From NCBI RefSeq assembly GCF_009870065.1, contig NZ_WWIA01000687.1, positions 1-34,162 on the forward strand: a stretch of 34,162 nt of DNA. The letters run 5' to 3'. Position numbers and translations under genes: made by a program. Below, in pieces: positions 17,782 through 26,000 of this stretch; position 1 is the stretch's first letter; each line of letters starts with the position of its first letter. Source of the stretch: Streptomyces sp. SID5785 (GTDB lineage: Bacteria; Actinomycetota; Actinomycetes; Streptomycetales; Streptomycetaceae). The notes under the pieces were generated by a model. The model was not told where the DNA came from, ran no database searches, and worked only from the letters and a program-made list of their open reading frames with translations.

Positions 17782-17961
17782 CGGGCCGCGACCACCCTCG
17801 CCCGACCGGCCCGGCGACCCCTCCCGGCCGCCGGACCGAGTAAAGAACTCCCCAAGCGGGCGGCAACCAGCAGGCCACCGACTGCGTCAGTACGGGCAGG
17901 TGGACGGCGCTTCACGACGGCCGTCGCCCGCCCGTCCGTACTCCAGGGGGAGGACCCTTCC

Positions 17962-18363
17962 ATGCCCGCGCGCCGCCGCTCACCGCACCGCCGCCTCGCC
18001 CTCCTCGCCGCCGCCGCGGCACTCATAGCGGCCCCGGCGGCGACCGGCTGCTCCGCCGTCGACAAGGCGCTCGACTGCGTCCGGACCGCCGACACCATCG
18101 CCGACAGCGTCACCGACCTCCAACAGGCCGTCGCCAACGCCTCCGACGACCCGACGCAGGCCGACGAGGCCCTCGACGCCATCGACAAGAACCTCGACGA
18201 GATCGGCGACCGGACCGACGACACCGACGTCTCCGCGGCCGTCGACGACCTCGGCAAGGCCGTCGGCAACGTCCGCACCGCGATCAAGAACGGCGACGAG
18301 ACGCCCGACATCACCCCCGTCACCGACGCCGCGGGCGAACTCACCAAGGTCTGCACCCCGTAA
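17962..18363 (+). CDS. Small secreted lipoprotein, unknown function
   Basis: The product is 133 residues from the ATG at 17962, with GGGGGAGGA about 9 bases upstream. The N-terminus has a twin-arginine-like basic start 'MPARRRSPHRR', a hydrophobic run, and a lipobox ending 'PAATGC' with Cys30 as the lipid-modified residue. The mature part is acidic and helical with regular heptad-like spacing ('VTDLQQAVANASDD', 'DAIDKNLDEIGDRTDD', 'VDDLGKAVGNVRTAIKNGDE'). Two more cysteines (Cys39 and one near the end, 'KVCTP') could form a disulfide. No known domain is recognised. A 180-base gap separates it from rph. Confidence 0.75.
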   Translation: MPARRRSPHRRLALLAAAAALIAAPAATGCSAVDKALDCVRTADTIADSVTDLQQAVANASDDPTQADEALDAIDKNLDEIGDRTDDTDVSAAVDDLGKAVGNVRTAIKNGDETPDITPVTDAAGELTKVCTP

Positions 18364-18386
18364 CGGGACCGCGCCGCAAAGGCCCC

Positions 18387-18392
18387 GATACT
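18387..18392 (+). promoter_or_regulatory. -10-like box of rdgB
   Basis: GATACT lies 6 bases before the rdgB ATG. The GGAGG in between is only 2 bases from the ATG, too close for a normal ribosome binding site, so a leaderless start is plausible. Confidence 0.45.
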
Positions 18393-18398
18393 GGAGGC

Positions 18399-19004
18399 AT
18401 GACCCGCCTCATCCTCGCCACCCGCAACAACGGCAAGATCGTCGAACTCCGCGCCATCCTCGCCGACGCCGGCCTGCCCCACGACCTCGTCGGCGCGGAC
18501 GCGTACCCCGACATCCCGGACGTCCGCGAGACCGGCGTCACCTTCGCCGAGAACGCCCTGCTCAAGGCGCACGCCCTCGCCCGCGCCACCGGCCTGCCCG
18601 CCGTCGCCGACGACTCCGGCCTCTGCGTCGACGTCCTCGGCGGCGCCCCCGGCATCTTCTCCGCCCGCTGGGCCGGCCGGCACGGCGACGACAAGGCCAA
18701 CCTCGACCTCCTCCTCGCCCAGCTCGGCGACATCGACGAGGACCGCCACCGCACCGCGCACTTCGCCTGCGCCGCCGCCCTCGCCCTGCCCGACGGCACC
18801 GAGCGCGTCGTCGAGGGACAGATGCGCGGCGTCCTGCGCCACGAGCCCGCGGGCTCCAACGGCTTCGGCTACGACCCGATCCTCCAGGTGGAGGGGGACA
18901 CGCGGACGGCCGCGGAGCTCTCACCGGACGAGAAGAACGCGATCTCCCACCGAGGCAAGGCGTTCCGCGCGCTGGTGCCGGTGGTACGGGAACTGCTGGG
19001 CTGA
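18399..19004 (+). CDS. rdgB: XTP/dITP diphosphatase (non-canonical purine NTP pyrophosphatase)
   Basis: The product is 201 residues, the normal length. It hydrolyses dITP, XTP and related damaged nucleotides to monophosphates. The motifs are 'LILATRNNGKIVELRAIL' at the N-terminus, 'TFAENALLKAHALARATGLPAVADDSGLCVDVLGGAPGIFSARWAG' in the middle, with the catalytic Asp pair, and 'GSNGFGYDPIL' plus 'EKNAISHRGKAF' at the end. It follows rph and the lipoprotein gene. A bidirectional terminator separates it from the convergent tRNA and HNH genes. Confidence 0.96.
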   Translation: MTRLILATRNNGKIVELRAILADAGLPHDLVGADAYPDIPDVRETGVTFAENALLKAHALARATGLPAVADDSGLCVDVLGGAPGIFSARWAGRHGDDKANLDLLLAQLGDIDEDRHRTAHFACAAALALPDGTERVVEGQMRGVLRHEPAGSNGFGYDPILQVEGDTRTAAELSPDEKNAISHRGKAFRALVPVVRELLG

Positions 19005-19020
19005 GGCCGCCGACGCACGA

Positions 19021-19054
19021 CGAAGGGCGCTCCCGTGACCGGGAGCGCCCTTCG
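19021..19054. terminator. Bidirectional terminator between rdgB and the tRNA gene
   Basis: CGAAGGGCGCTCCCG and its complement form a perfect 15-bp stem with a 4-base loop. It ends 6 bases from the 3' end of the tRNA gene. Confidence 0.88.
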
Positions 19055-19060
19055 CCTGTG

Positions 19061-19136
19061 TGGGCCCGGTGGGACTCGAACCCACGACACACCGGACCTA
19101 AACCGGCGCCCTCTTGGCCAGCTGGGGTACGGACCC
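19061..19136 (-). tRNA. tRNA with UAG anticodon (reads as Leu), short variable loop
   Basis: The 76-base gene folds as a cloverleaf. The acceptor stem is GGGTCCG with CGGGCCC (one U-G pair), and the discriminator base is A. The D arm is CCC/GGG with the AGCTGG loop. The anticodon stem is GCCGG/CCGGT with loop TTTAGGT (anticodon UAG, codon CUA, Leu). The T arm is GTGGG-TTCGAGT-CCCAC. CCA is not encoded. Bacterial tRNA-Leu normally has a long variable arm, but only 5 bases (GTGTC) are present here. The 3-bp D stem and A73 fit Leu. Its 5' half overlaps the 3' end of the HNH gene. Charging identity is uncertain. Confidence 0.85.
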
Positions 19137-19985
19137 ATCCGGGCCACTGTACTGGGTCGGGAGATGACGGTTCGAGAAGGTTCGAGTCTGGCTATGACAG
19201 GAGGGGCAGAGGTATCGGAGGTTCTCCCGGCGGTTGTCCAACGGGTCGCCGTTGATGTGGTCGACCTCCAGGACCAGGTGCTTCCCCTGCCACACGTCGC
19301 CCAGTCCGCACTCGGCGCAGACGCACAGCACTCCGACCTCGCCGAGTGCCCTGCGGAGCAGTGCGGTGCCCGTGCGCCGGTCGCCGACCGGTCTACGCAC
19401 GAGGATCTCCTGTGCGGACTTGCGTGTCGGCGACGGGACGCCGGCACAGTGCCCCTGTCCGACGAAGTGCTCCGTCGACAGGCCGTATGCGTCGATACTG
19501 CGTTTTGCCTTGGCGCGGGCTGCTCCGCTGAAAGCAGGCAGCCCCAAGTGCCGCATCAGATCCGCCAGTCCACGAGAGGCGGCAACGGCTCGCGTGAGCT
19601 CCTCCTCGGGAAGGAGGCCACTGCCGTCGAACTCGCGCTGCGGCACGAAGTGACGGGTGTCGATCCCGAAGAGCTTCAGCCTCCGCTTCACGTGCTCGTA
19701 CGGGCCGTCCTCCGGCGGTATGCCCATGGTCAGAAACATCTCGCGGATGCTCGTGGAGCAGGCCGCTGCCTCGGCCAGGACCTCCTTGGCGTACGACCGC
19801 CTGGGTCGCTCGGGCAGTGGTTCGTCCTGGAAATGGGAGGTGTCGATGCCGTAGTGGGCCAGCCGATCACGCAGGTATCGACGGGGTTTGCTGCCCATCG
19901 GTGCGTCGACGCGACGCATGAGGTCGACCAGGCTGGTGGAGACCGCCGCGGTCTCCACCAGGAGCCCTCGTGGGTACCTGCTCAC
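19098..19985 (-). CDS. HNH endonuclease-like protein with three N-terminal repeats (HNH-B)
   Basis: The product is 295 residues from a GTG at 19985, which overlaps the stop of the upstream paralog by 4 bases (GTGA), so translation is likely coupled. Three ~55-residue repeats (about 4-52, 65-113 and 126-174) each end in a G-(I/L)-x-T-x-H-F motif and start with a helical segment like a helix-turn-helix. The HNH domain follows: Cys223 and Cys226, 'LEVDHINGDPLDNRRENLRYLC' (Asp242, His243, Asn251), Cys260, Cys263 and His264. The last 13 codons lie inside the tRNA gene, and the stop codon TAG is its anticodon triplet. Rare codons (AAA, TTT, ATA, TTG) are common, unlike in neighbours. Confidence 0.8.
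   Translation of the reverse strand: MSRYPRGLLVETAAVSTSLVDLMRRVDAPMGSKPRRYLRDRLAHYGIDTSHFQDEPLPERPRRSYAKEVLAEAAACSTSIREMFLTMGIPPEDGPYEHVKRRLKLFGIDTRHFVPQREFDGSGLLPEEELTRAVAASRGLADLMRHLGLPAFSGAARAKAKRSIDAYGLSTEHFVGQGHCAGVPSPTRKSAQEILVRRPVGDRRTGTALLRRALGEVGVLCVCAECGLGDVWQGKHLVLEVDHINGDPLDNRRENLRYLCPSCHSQTRTFSNRHLPTQYSGPDGSVPQLAKRAPV
19146..19151 (-). promoter_or_regulatory. Candidate -10 box of the tRNA inside the HNH-B gene
   Basis: The minus strand reads TACAGT 9 bases before the tRNA 5' end, with a TCGAAC hexamer 18 bases further up. The tRNA could be made from this promoter or by readthrough from the HNH genes. Confidence 0.4.
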
Positions 19986-20605
19986 ACCGGCCTCCGCTTC
20001 CGGCCGCGGTAAGTGTCGGTCACCGCATGACAGTTGGGGCACAGCAGGCGCAGGTTGTCCGGGCGATTGTCCCACCAGTCGCCGTTGATGTGGTCGACCT
20101 CCAGCGTGAGAGGCCGGTTGTTCCACTCCGTGCCGTTCCCGCACATCGAGCACTGTTCCAGGACCCCGGTACGCAGCAACTCCCGTCGGAGACGCCGGCC
20201 CGGAACGCGTCCTTCCTCCGGGGAGCGCAGCTCGAGTGGATCACCCAGCGCTCCCTTCGGCCTCTCCTTCGGCCGTACGAAGTGCGAGGTGTCGATCCCG
20301 AGTGCTGCGATCCGCCGGCTGATGTGGGCGTGATTGCCGCCCACGGTGCTGATGCCCAGGCGTTGCACGACCTCCTTGACGCTGCTGGACTGTGCGACCG
20401 CATCGCGCAGCGTCTCTTCCGAGTGCCGCGACCAGTACCGAGGAAAGTGCGAGGTGTCGACGCCTGCCACCGCCATCTGCCTGCGCAGGTACCTTCTGCT
20501 TCCCGGCGTCGGCTCACCCCCGCACCACCGCACCGCCTCGTCCCAGCTCCCCGCGTTCCGAGCCGCCTCCTCCAGCAGCTCCCGCGTGTAACGCCGTGCC
20601 CCCAT
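19982..20605 (-). CDS. HNH endonuclease-like protein with two N-terminal repeats (HNH-A)
   Basis: The product is 207 residues from the ATG at 20605, with AGGGGG about 7 bases upstream. It is a paralog of the downstream gene with one repeat fewer. Repeat 1 (about 5-54) ends 'AGVDTSHF' and repeat 2 (about 62-109) ends 'LGIDTSHF'. Each has a helix-turn-helix-like segment ('SWDEAVRWCGG', 'SSVKEVVQRLGIS'). The HNH domain has Cys152, Cys155, 'LEVDHINGDWWDNRPDNLRLLC' (Asp171, His172, Asn180), Cys189, Cys192 and His193. The repeats probably bind DNA or RNA and the HNH domain may nick it. This could be a homing-type nuclease, a mobile-element relic, or a defence or tRNA-linked enzyme. Confidence 0.8.
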   Translation of the reverse strand: MGARRYTRELLEEAARNAGSWDEAVRWCGGEPTPGSRRYLRRQMAVAGVDTSHFPRYWSRHSEETLRDAVAQSSSVKEVVQRLGISTVGGNHAHISRRIAALGIDTSHFVRPKERPKGALGDPLELRSPEEGRVPGRRLRRELLRTGVLEQCSMCGNGTEWNNRPLTLEVDHINGDWWDNRPDNLRLLCPNCHAVTDTYRGRKRRPV

Positions 20606-20661
20606 GACAACCCCCTGTTCGATCCCGCGTTCGCTCCCTCGCACGGACTAACGAACCGAAA

Positions 20662-20698
20662 ATCGGACCGTCACGCACGAAATGCGGAACGGTCCGAT
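20662..20698 (-). terminator. Terminator of the MFS gene
   Basis: ATCGGACCGT pairs with ACGGTCCGAT, with an inner CGCA/TGCG stem. It lies 30 bases beyond the stop codon of the minus-strand transporter gene and upstream of HNH-A. Confidence 0.75.
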
Positions 20699-20727
20699 CC
20701 GGGAGGGGGGCGTCCGGGTGGTGGCGG

Positions 20728-22230
20728 TCAGAACTTCGGGACGGGGGCCGCCGACTCGACCATGTCGGCCGCCTCCTCCTCCGTCGCCACCGACGGCGGC
20801 GAGCCGGCCAGCGGCTTGCGGGCGGTCTCCTTCATGCAGGCGACCGCGATCACGCCGACGAGGGCCGCGGCCATCGCGTAGTACGCGGGCATCATGTCCG
20901 TGCCCGTCAGGGAGATGAGGGCCGTGATGACGAGCGGGGTCGTGCCGCCGAAGATCGACGCGGAGAGGTTGTAGCCGACCGACAGGGAGCCGTAGCGCAC
21001 CTGGGTCGGGAACAGGGCCGGCAGCGCGGCGGACATGGTGCCGAGCATGCAGACCAGGGACAGGCCGAGCAGCAGCATGCCGAGCGAGACCGCCCACAGC
21101 GCGCCGTTCTTCACCAGGAGGAACGCCGGGATCGACAGGACGAAGAAGCCGAGCATGCCCGCCATCAGGAGCGGCTTGCGGCCGTAGCGGTCGGAGAGCC
21201 GGCCGATCTGGTTGATGACGCACATCAGGACGACCATCGTCGCGATGAGGATGAGCAGGCCGTGCGTCTCCGAGTAGCCCATCTCGTCCGACAGGTAGGT
21301 CGGCATGTACGACAGGAGCATGTAGTCGGTGATGTTGTACGCGCCGACGAGGCAGATGCACAGGATGAGCGTCGGCCAGTAGTCGCGGAAGATCTTCGCG
21401 AGGTCGCCCTTGGCCGTCGTCTCGACGGTGGAGGCGGCGTCGGAGGCCTTGTGGGAGGACTCGTCCTCGAGCTTCTGGAAGGCGGGCGTCTCGTCCAGCT
21501 TCAGTCGCAGGTAGAGACCGACGAGGCCGATCGGGCCCGCGACGAGGAACGGCACGCGCCATCCCCAGGACTCCATGCCGTCGCTGCCGAGGGTGCTCGT
21601 GAGGATCGTGACGAGTCCGGCCGCGCCCACGTACCCGGCGAGCGTGCCGAACTCGAGGAAGCTGCCGAAGTATCCGCGCCGCTTGTCCGGTGCGTACTCG
21701 GCGATGAACGTGGAGGCGCCGCCGTACTCGCCGCCCGTGGAGAAGCCCTGGATCAGCCGGAAGAGGATGAGCAGGACCGGGGCCCAGAAGCCGATGGTCG
21801 CGTAGGACGGGATGAGTCCGATGGCGAAGGTGCCGATCGCCATGAGGATCATGGTCATCGCGAGGACCTTCTTGCGCCCGATCTTGTCACCCATCGGGCC
21901 GAACACCATGCCGCCGATCGGACGCACGAGGAACGACACGGCGAACGTGGCGAACGAGGAGATCAGCTGGACCGTGTCGTTCCCGGACGGGAAGAAGACA
22001 TGGCCGATGGTGACCGCCAGATAGGAGTAGATCCCGAAGTCGAACCACTCCATGGCGTTGCCGAGCGAGGCCGCCTTGACCGCGCGCCGTACCGCCGTCT
22101 CGTCGGTGACGGTGATGTCGGTGCGCCGTAGGGGCGGGTTCCTGCGGCGTCGGACGGCGCGGAACAGGGCACGGTGCCGCCTGACCGCCTCCGGGTCGGG
22201 CGCCGGCCCTTCCTCGGTCTCGGTGGTCAT
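20728..22230 (-). CDS. MFS metabolite:proton symporter (ProP-like)
   Basis: The product is 500 residues from the ATG at 22230; an alternative ATG at 22284 adds 18 residues without family character. It has 12 predicted helices with a long basic N-terminal tail. Family blocks are 'SLGNAMEWFDFGIYSYLAVTIG', 'VRPIGGMVFGPMGDKIGRKKVL' (the D-x-x-G-R-K-K loop), 'FRLIQGFSTGGEYGGASTFIAEYAP', 'GWRVPFLVAGPIGL' and the second-half 'GRLSDRYGRKPLL'. These mark the MHS/ProP group that imports osmolytes or organic acids such as proline/betaine or citrate. The actual substrate is not clear. It is monocistronic. Confidence 0.88.
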   Translation of the reverse strand: MTTETEEGPAPDPEAVRRHRALFRAVRRRRNPPLRRTDITVTDETAVRRAVKAASLGNAMEWFDFGIYSYLAVTIGHVFFPSGNDTVQLISSFATFAVSFLVRPIGGMVFGPMGDKIGRKKVLAMTMILMAIGTFAIGLIPSYATIGFWAPVLLILFRLIQGFSTGGEYGGASTFIAEYAPDKRRGYFGSFLEFGTLAGYVGAAGLVTILTSTLGSDGMESWGWRVPFLVAGPIGLVGLYLRLKLDETPAFQKLEDESSHKASDAASTVETTAKGDLAKIFRDYWPTLILCICLVGAYNITDYMLLSYMPTYLSDEMGYSETHGLLILIATMVVLMCVINQIGRLSDRYGRKPLLMAGMLGFFVLSIPAFLLVKNGALWAVSLGMLLLGLSLVCMLGTMSAALPALFPTQVRYGSLSVGYNLSASIFGGTTPLVITALISLTGTDMMPAYYAMAAALVGVIAVACMKETARKPLAGSPPSVATEEEAADMVESAAPVPKF

Positions 22231-22296
22231 GGAGGGATCCCTTCTCTGGACGCAGATGTTCCAGTGAATCCCTTGCTCGGTCATGGCTGTTGCAAA

Positions 22297-22324
22297 CGAA
22301 AGTCCCCGGGAGAGGGGACTTTCG
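22297..22324 (-). terminator. Terminator of bcp
   Basis: CGAAAGTCCCC and GGGGACTTTCG form a perfect 11-bp stem with a 6-base loop, about 80 bases past the bcp stop codon and upstream of the MFS gene. Confidence 0.8.
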
Positions 22325-22406
22325 TCACATTCTTTTCAGCCGTCTCGCGGACCCCGGGAGGCGGGGGGCGGGGCGGGGAGACGGGCCGGGCCCCGAGGGG
22401 CCGGGC

Positions 22407-22874
22407 TCAGATGCCGAGGTCCTTGATGATCTTCGCGACGTGGCCGGTGGCCTTCACGTTGTAGAGCGCGCGCTCGACCTTGCCCTCCTCGTCGACGACC
22501 ACGGTCGAGCGGATGACCCCGGTGACGACCTTGCCGTAGAGCTTCTTCTCGCCGAAGGCGCCGTACGCCTCGAGGACCTTCTTGTCGGGGTCGCCGACGA
22601 GGGTCACCTTGAGGTTCTCCTTCTCGCGGAACTTGGCGAGCTTCTCCGGCTTGTCGGGGGAGACGCCGATGACGTCGTACCCGGCGGCGGCGAGCACGTC
22701 GAGGTTGTCGGTGAAGTCGCAGGCCTGCTTGGTGCAGCCGGGGGTCAGCGCGGCGGGGTAGAAGTAGACGATCGTCTTGCGGCCCTTGTGGTCGGCGAGG
22801 GAGACCTCGTTGCCGTCGGCGTCGGGCAGGGTGAAGGCGGGGGCGGTGTCGCCGGGCTGCAGTCGCTCGCTCAT
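22407..22874 (-). CDS. bcp: Thioredoxin-dependent thiol peroxidase (Bcp/PrxQ)
   Basis: The product is 155 residues from the ATG at 22874, with GAGGAGA upstream. It reduces hydrogen peroxide and organic peroxides with electrons from thioredoxin. The peroxidatic Cys47 is in 'PAALTPGCTKQACDF', and Cys52 five residues later is the resolving cysteine typical of this subgroup. 'LVGDPDKKVLEAYGAFGEKKLYGK' and 'RSTVVVDEEGKVE' are conserved. The long in-frame extension to 23042 overlaps the GH92 promoter region and is not coding. It is divergent from the GH92 gene. Confidence 0.94.
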   Translation of the reverse strand: MSERLQPGDTAPAFTLPDADGNEVSLADHKGRKTIVYFYPAALTPGCTKQACDFTDNLDVLAAAGYDVIGVSPDKPEKLAKFREKENLKVTLVGDPDKKVLEAYGAFGEKKLYGKVVTGVIRSTVVVDEEGKVERALYNVKATGHVAKIIKDLGI

Positions 22875-23037
22875 GTCGCTCGTATCTCCTCGGGTGGGAC
22901 AACTCCTGGCGAGCCTAACGGGGGTGCCGGGGCGCGGCGGAGCGCCCGTCCCGACGAGGGGCCGGGAGGATCCGGGAGGTTCCCCGGGCACGGCTCTTGA
23001 CGTTGCTCGGCGGTCGGGAGGAGCATCGCTCGCGTTT

Positions 23038-23049
23038 GACAACGTTGTC
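23038..23049. promoter_or_regulatory. LacI-family operator candidate upstream of GH92 gene
   Basis: GACAACGTTGTC is a perfect 12-base palindrome with a central CG, the form bound by many LacI-family sugar regulators. It overlaps a TTGAC -35-like element and lies 47 bases before the GH92 start. Confidence 0.55.
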
Positions 23050-23095
23050 CAGTGTCGTCCCGGGCCGCCCCGGGGAGAGGAACGGTGTCAGAAGA

Positions 23096-26000
23096 GTGAC
23101 GCAACGCAGAAGTCCCTCCCGTACCAGGGCCGGTGGCCTGCTGGCTCTCACGGTGGCGACGGGCCTCGGGCTCACGGCGCTCGCCCCGGCCGCCGCCGCG
23201 GGCACGCCCCGGGCCGCGGGGGCAGGGCACACGGCCCTGGTCCGGAATCCGGCCGCCTACGTCGACCCCCTCATCGGATCCGCCAACGCCGGCAACACCT
23301 ACCCCGGGGCCGTCCGCCCCTTCGGCATGCTGGCGTTCAGCCCCCAGACCACCCGCGGCAACCAGGTCTCCAACCCGGCGCCGGGCGGGTACCAGTACGA
23401 CGCCGGCTCGATACGCGGCTTCAGCCTCACCCACCTCAACGGCGTGGGCTGCTCCGGCGCCGACGGGGACGTTCCGCTGATGCCGTACCCCGGCGAGGTC
23501 ACCACCTCGCCCACCGCGGACACGGACGACTCCGTGTACGCCTCCGCCTTCTCGCACGACGACGAGAAGGCGAGCGCGGGCCGCTACGAGGTGAAGCTCG
23601 CCAACGGCGCCTCCGCCGCCCTCACTGCGACGCAGCGCACCGGTTCGGGCCGCTTCGGCTTCCCCGCGGACAAGCCGGCGAGCTTCCTCGTGCGCGGCTC
23701 CAACGCCGAGTCCGGCAGCGCCGACGCACGCGTGCATATCGACGCGGCGAAGAAGACGGTGACCGGGTCCATCGACGCCGGGAACTTCTGCGGCCCGCAG
23801 AGCGCCAACAACCGCAAGGCCCTCTACACGCTGCACTACACGATCCACTTCGACACCGCCTTCGCGAAGTCCGGCACCTGGCAGGACAAGACCCTGCGCC
23901 CGGACACCACCGACGCGAGCGGCGGCACCGGCTACAGCTCCAGCGGCAACCCGGTCGCGGGCAAGGGCTCCGGTGCCTACGTCACCTTCCCCGAGGGCAC
24001 TCGCGAGGTCGGCGCGAAGGTCGCGGTCTCGTACGTGAGCGCCGCGGGCGCCGAGGCCAATCTCCGGGCCGAGAACCCGCCCCGCAAGAGCTTCGAGTCC
24101 GTCGCCCGCGACGCGGGGCGCGTCTGGGACAAGGCGCTCGGCGCGATCCAGGTCGGCGGCGGCACGAGCGCCCGGTACCGGACGTTCTACACGGCGCTCT
24201 ACCACTCGATGCTGGAGCCGACCCTCACGAGCGACACCGACGGCCGCTACACGGGCGCCGACGACCGGACGCACCGTCTCTCGCACGGCCAGAAGGCCCA
24301 GTACGGCACCTTCTCCGGCTGGGACCAGTACCGGGCGCAGGTGCAGCTGCTCACGCTCCTGAACCCGCAGGTCGGCAGCGACTACGCCCAGTCCCTCTAC
24401 CAGTACGCGACGCAGCGCGGTGGTGAGTGGGACCGCTGGCTCCTCCAGCACGGCAAGACGAGCGTCATGTCCGGTGACCCCTCGGCCCCCGCGCTGGCGG
24501 GCATCCACGCGTTCGGCGGCACCGGCTTCGATGTCGAGGGCGCGCTCAAGTCCCTCGTGAAGGCGGCCACCGTGCCGACGGCGAACGACTCGGACAGCGC
24601 CGGCTGCAACGTCGAGTGCGTCGGTCAGCGCCCCGGGCTCGACCAGTACCTCAAGCTCGGCTACGTCCCCGCGGACGACTGCCACTGCTGGGGCGGTGCC
24701 GCCGAGACGCTGGAGGACGCGGCCGCCGACTACGGACTGTCCGAACTCGCCCGCGCCACGGGCGACCGGGGGAACCAGAAGAAGTTCCTGGACCGCTCGG
24801 GCAACTGGACCCACGTCTTCGACCCGGCCGCGACTCCCGAGGGCGGCTACATCCGCAACCGCAACGCGGACGGCACCTGGGCGGGCGTCTTCACCCCCGG
24901 CACGGGCAACGGTTTCGTGGAGGGCACGAGCGCGCGTTACACCTGGATGGTGTACTCCGACGTCGCCCGGCTCGCCCGCGCGATGGGGGGCAACGACAAG
25001 GCGATCGCCCGTCTCGACGCCTTCTTCCGCGACAAGGACGGGACGTTCGACTTCTCCGCGAAGGACGACACCCGCTACGACCCCACGAACGAGCCCGACA
25101 TCAACACCCCGTACCTCTACGACTACCTGGGCGCCCCCGCCAAGACGCAGGAGACGGTCCGCGCCGAGATCGACCAGCTCTGGACCGACGCGCCGGGCGG
25201 CATCCCGGGCAACGACGACGCGGGCACCATGTCCTCCTGGTACGTGTTCTCCGCGCTCGGCATGTATCCGCAGAACCCCAGCCGCGCCGACCTCGTGCTG
25301 ACCGCGCCGCTGTTCCCGCGCGCCGTCGTCCACACCGGCCACGGCAAGCGCATCACGGTCGAGGCCCCGGCGGCCGACGACAGCCACACCTACATCCACG
25401 GGCTGCGCGTCAACGGCAGGAGCAGCACGAAGACCTGGGTGCCTGACACCCTCGTCCAGCGGGGCGGCACCCTCGACTTCACACTTGGCACGACCCCCGG
25501 CACCGCGTGGGGCACGGCGGCCTCCGACGCGCCGCCGTCCTTCCCCGGCGGCGGTGACACGTACTTCACGAGTGCGAGCCCGAGCGCTCTCAAGGTCTCG
25601 CCCGGCGGCGCGGAGGCCCGCACCGAGCTCGCCGTGCGCACGCTCCAGGACCGTGCCGAGACGGTGACCTGGAAGGCGGACCCGCCGGAGGGGCTCACGG
25701 TCAGCCCCGCGTCGGGCACGCTCGCCGTTCCCGCCGGTTCCACGGCGAGCACGGCGCTCGAGGTCGCCGCGACCGGGGGTGCGCAGGAGGGCTTCCGTAC
25801 CGTCCCGGTGACCCTGCGCACCGCTTCGGGCAAGGAGCTGCCCCCGACGAAGCTGACCGTCACGGTCGCCGAGAAGGACAGCGTTCTGTGGAACCTCAAC
25901 AACGACGGTGTCTCCGAGGACGACGCGAAGCCCGGCGCCAACTTCGACGGTGAGGGCTGGAGCTACTCCGCACCCGCCCTCGCGGCCGGCGGGGCCGTCC

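Noticed and set aside
19169-19186. Two GGTTCGAG copies that look like a tRNA T-arm
   Set aside because: They lie on the opposite strand to the tRNA and inside HNH-B codons (Thr-Phe-Ser-Asn region). No other tRNA arm is present.
19061-20605. tRNA as an attachment site of an integrated element
   Set aside because: No integrase gene or repeated copy of the tRNA 3' end was seen. The HNH genes lie on the 5' side of the tRNA, whereas integrated elements normally use the 3' end.
22231-22284. Longer start for the MFS transporter
   Set aside because: The extra 18 residues have no family character, and the ATG at 22230 gives a normal length.
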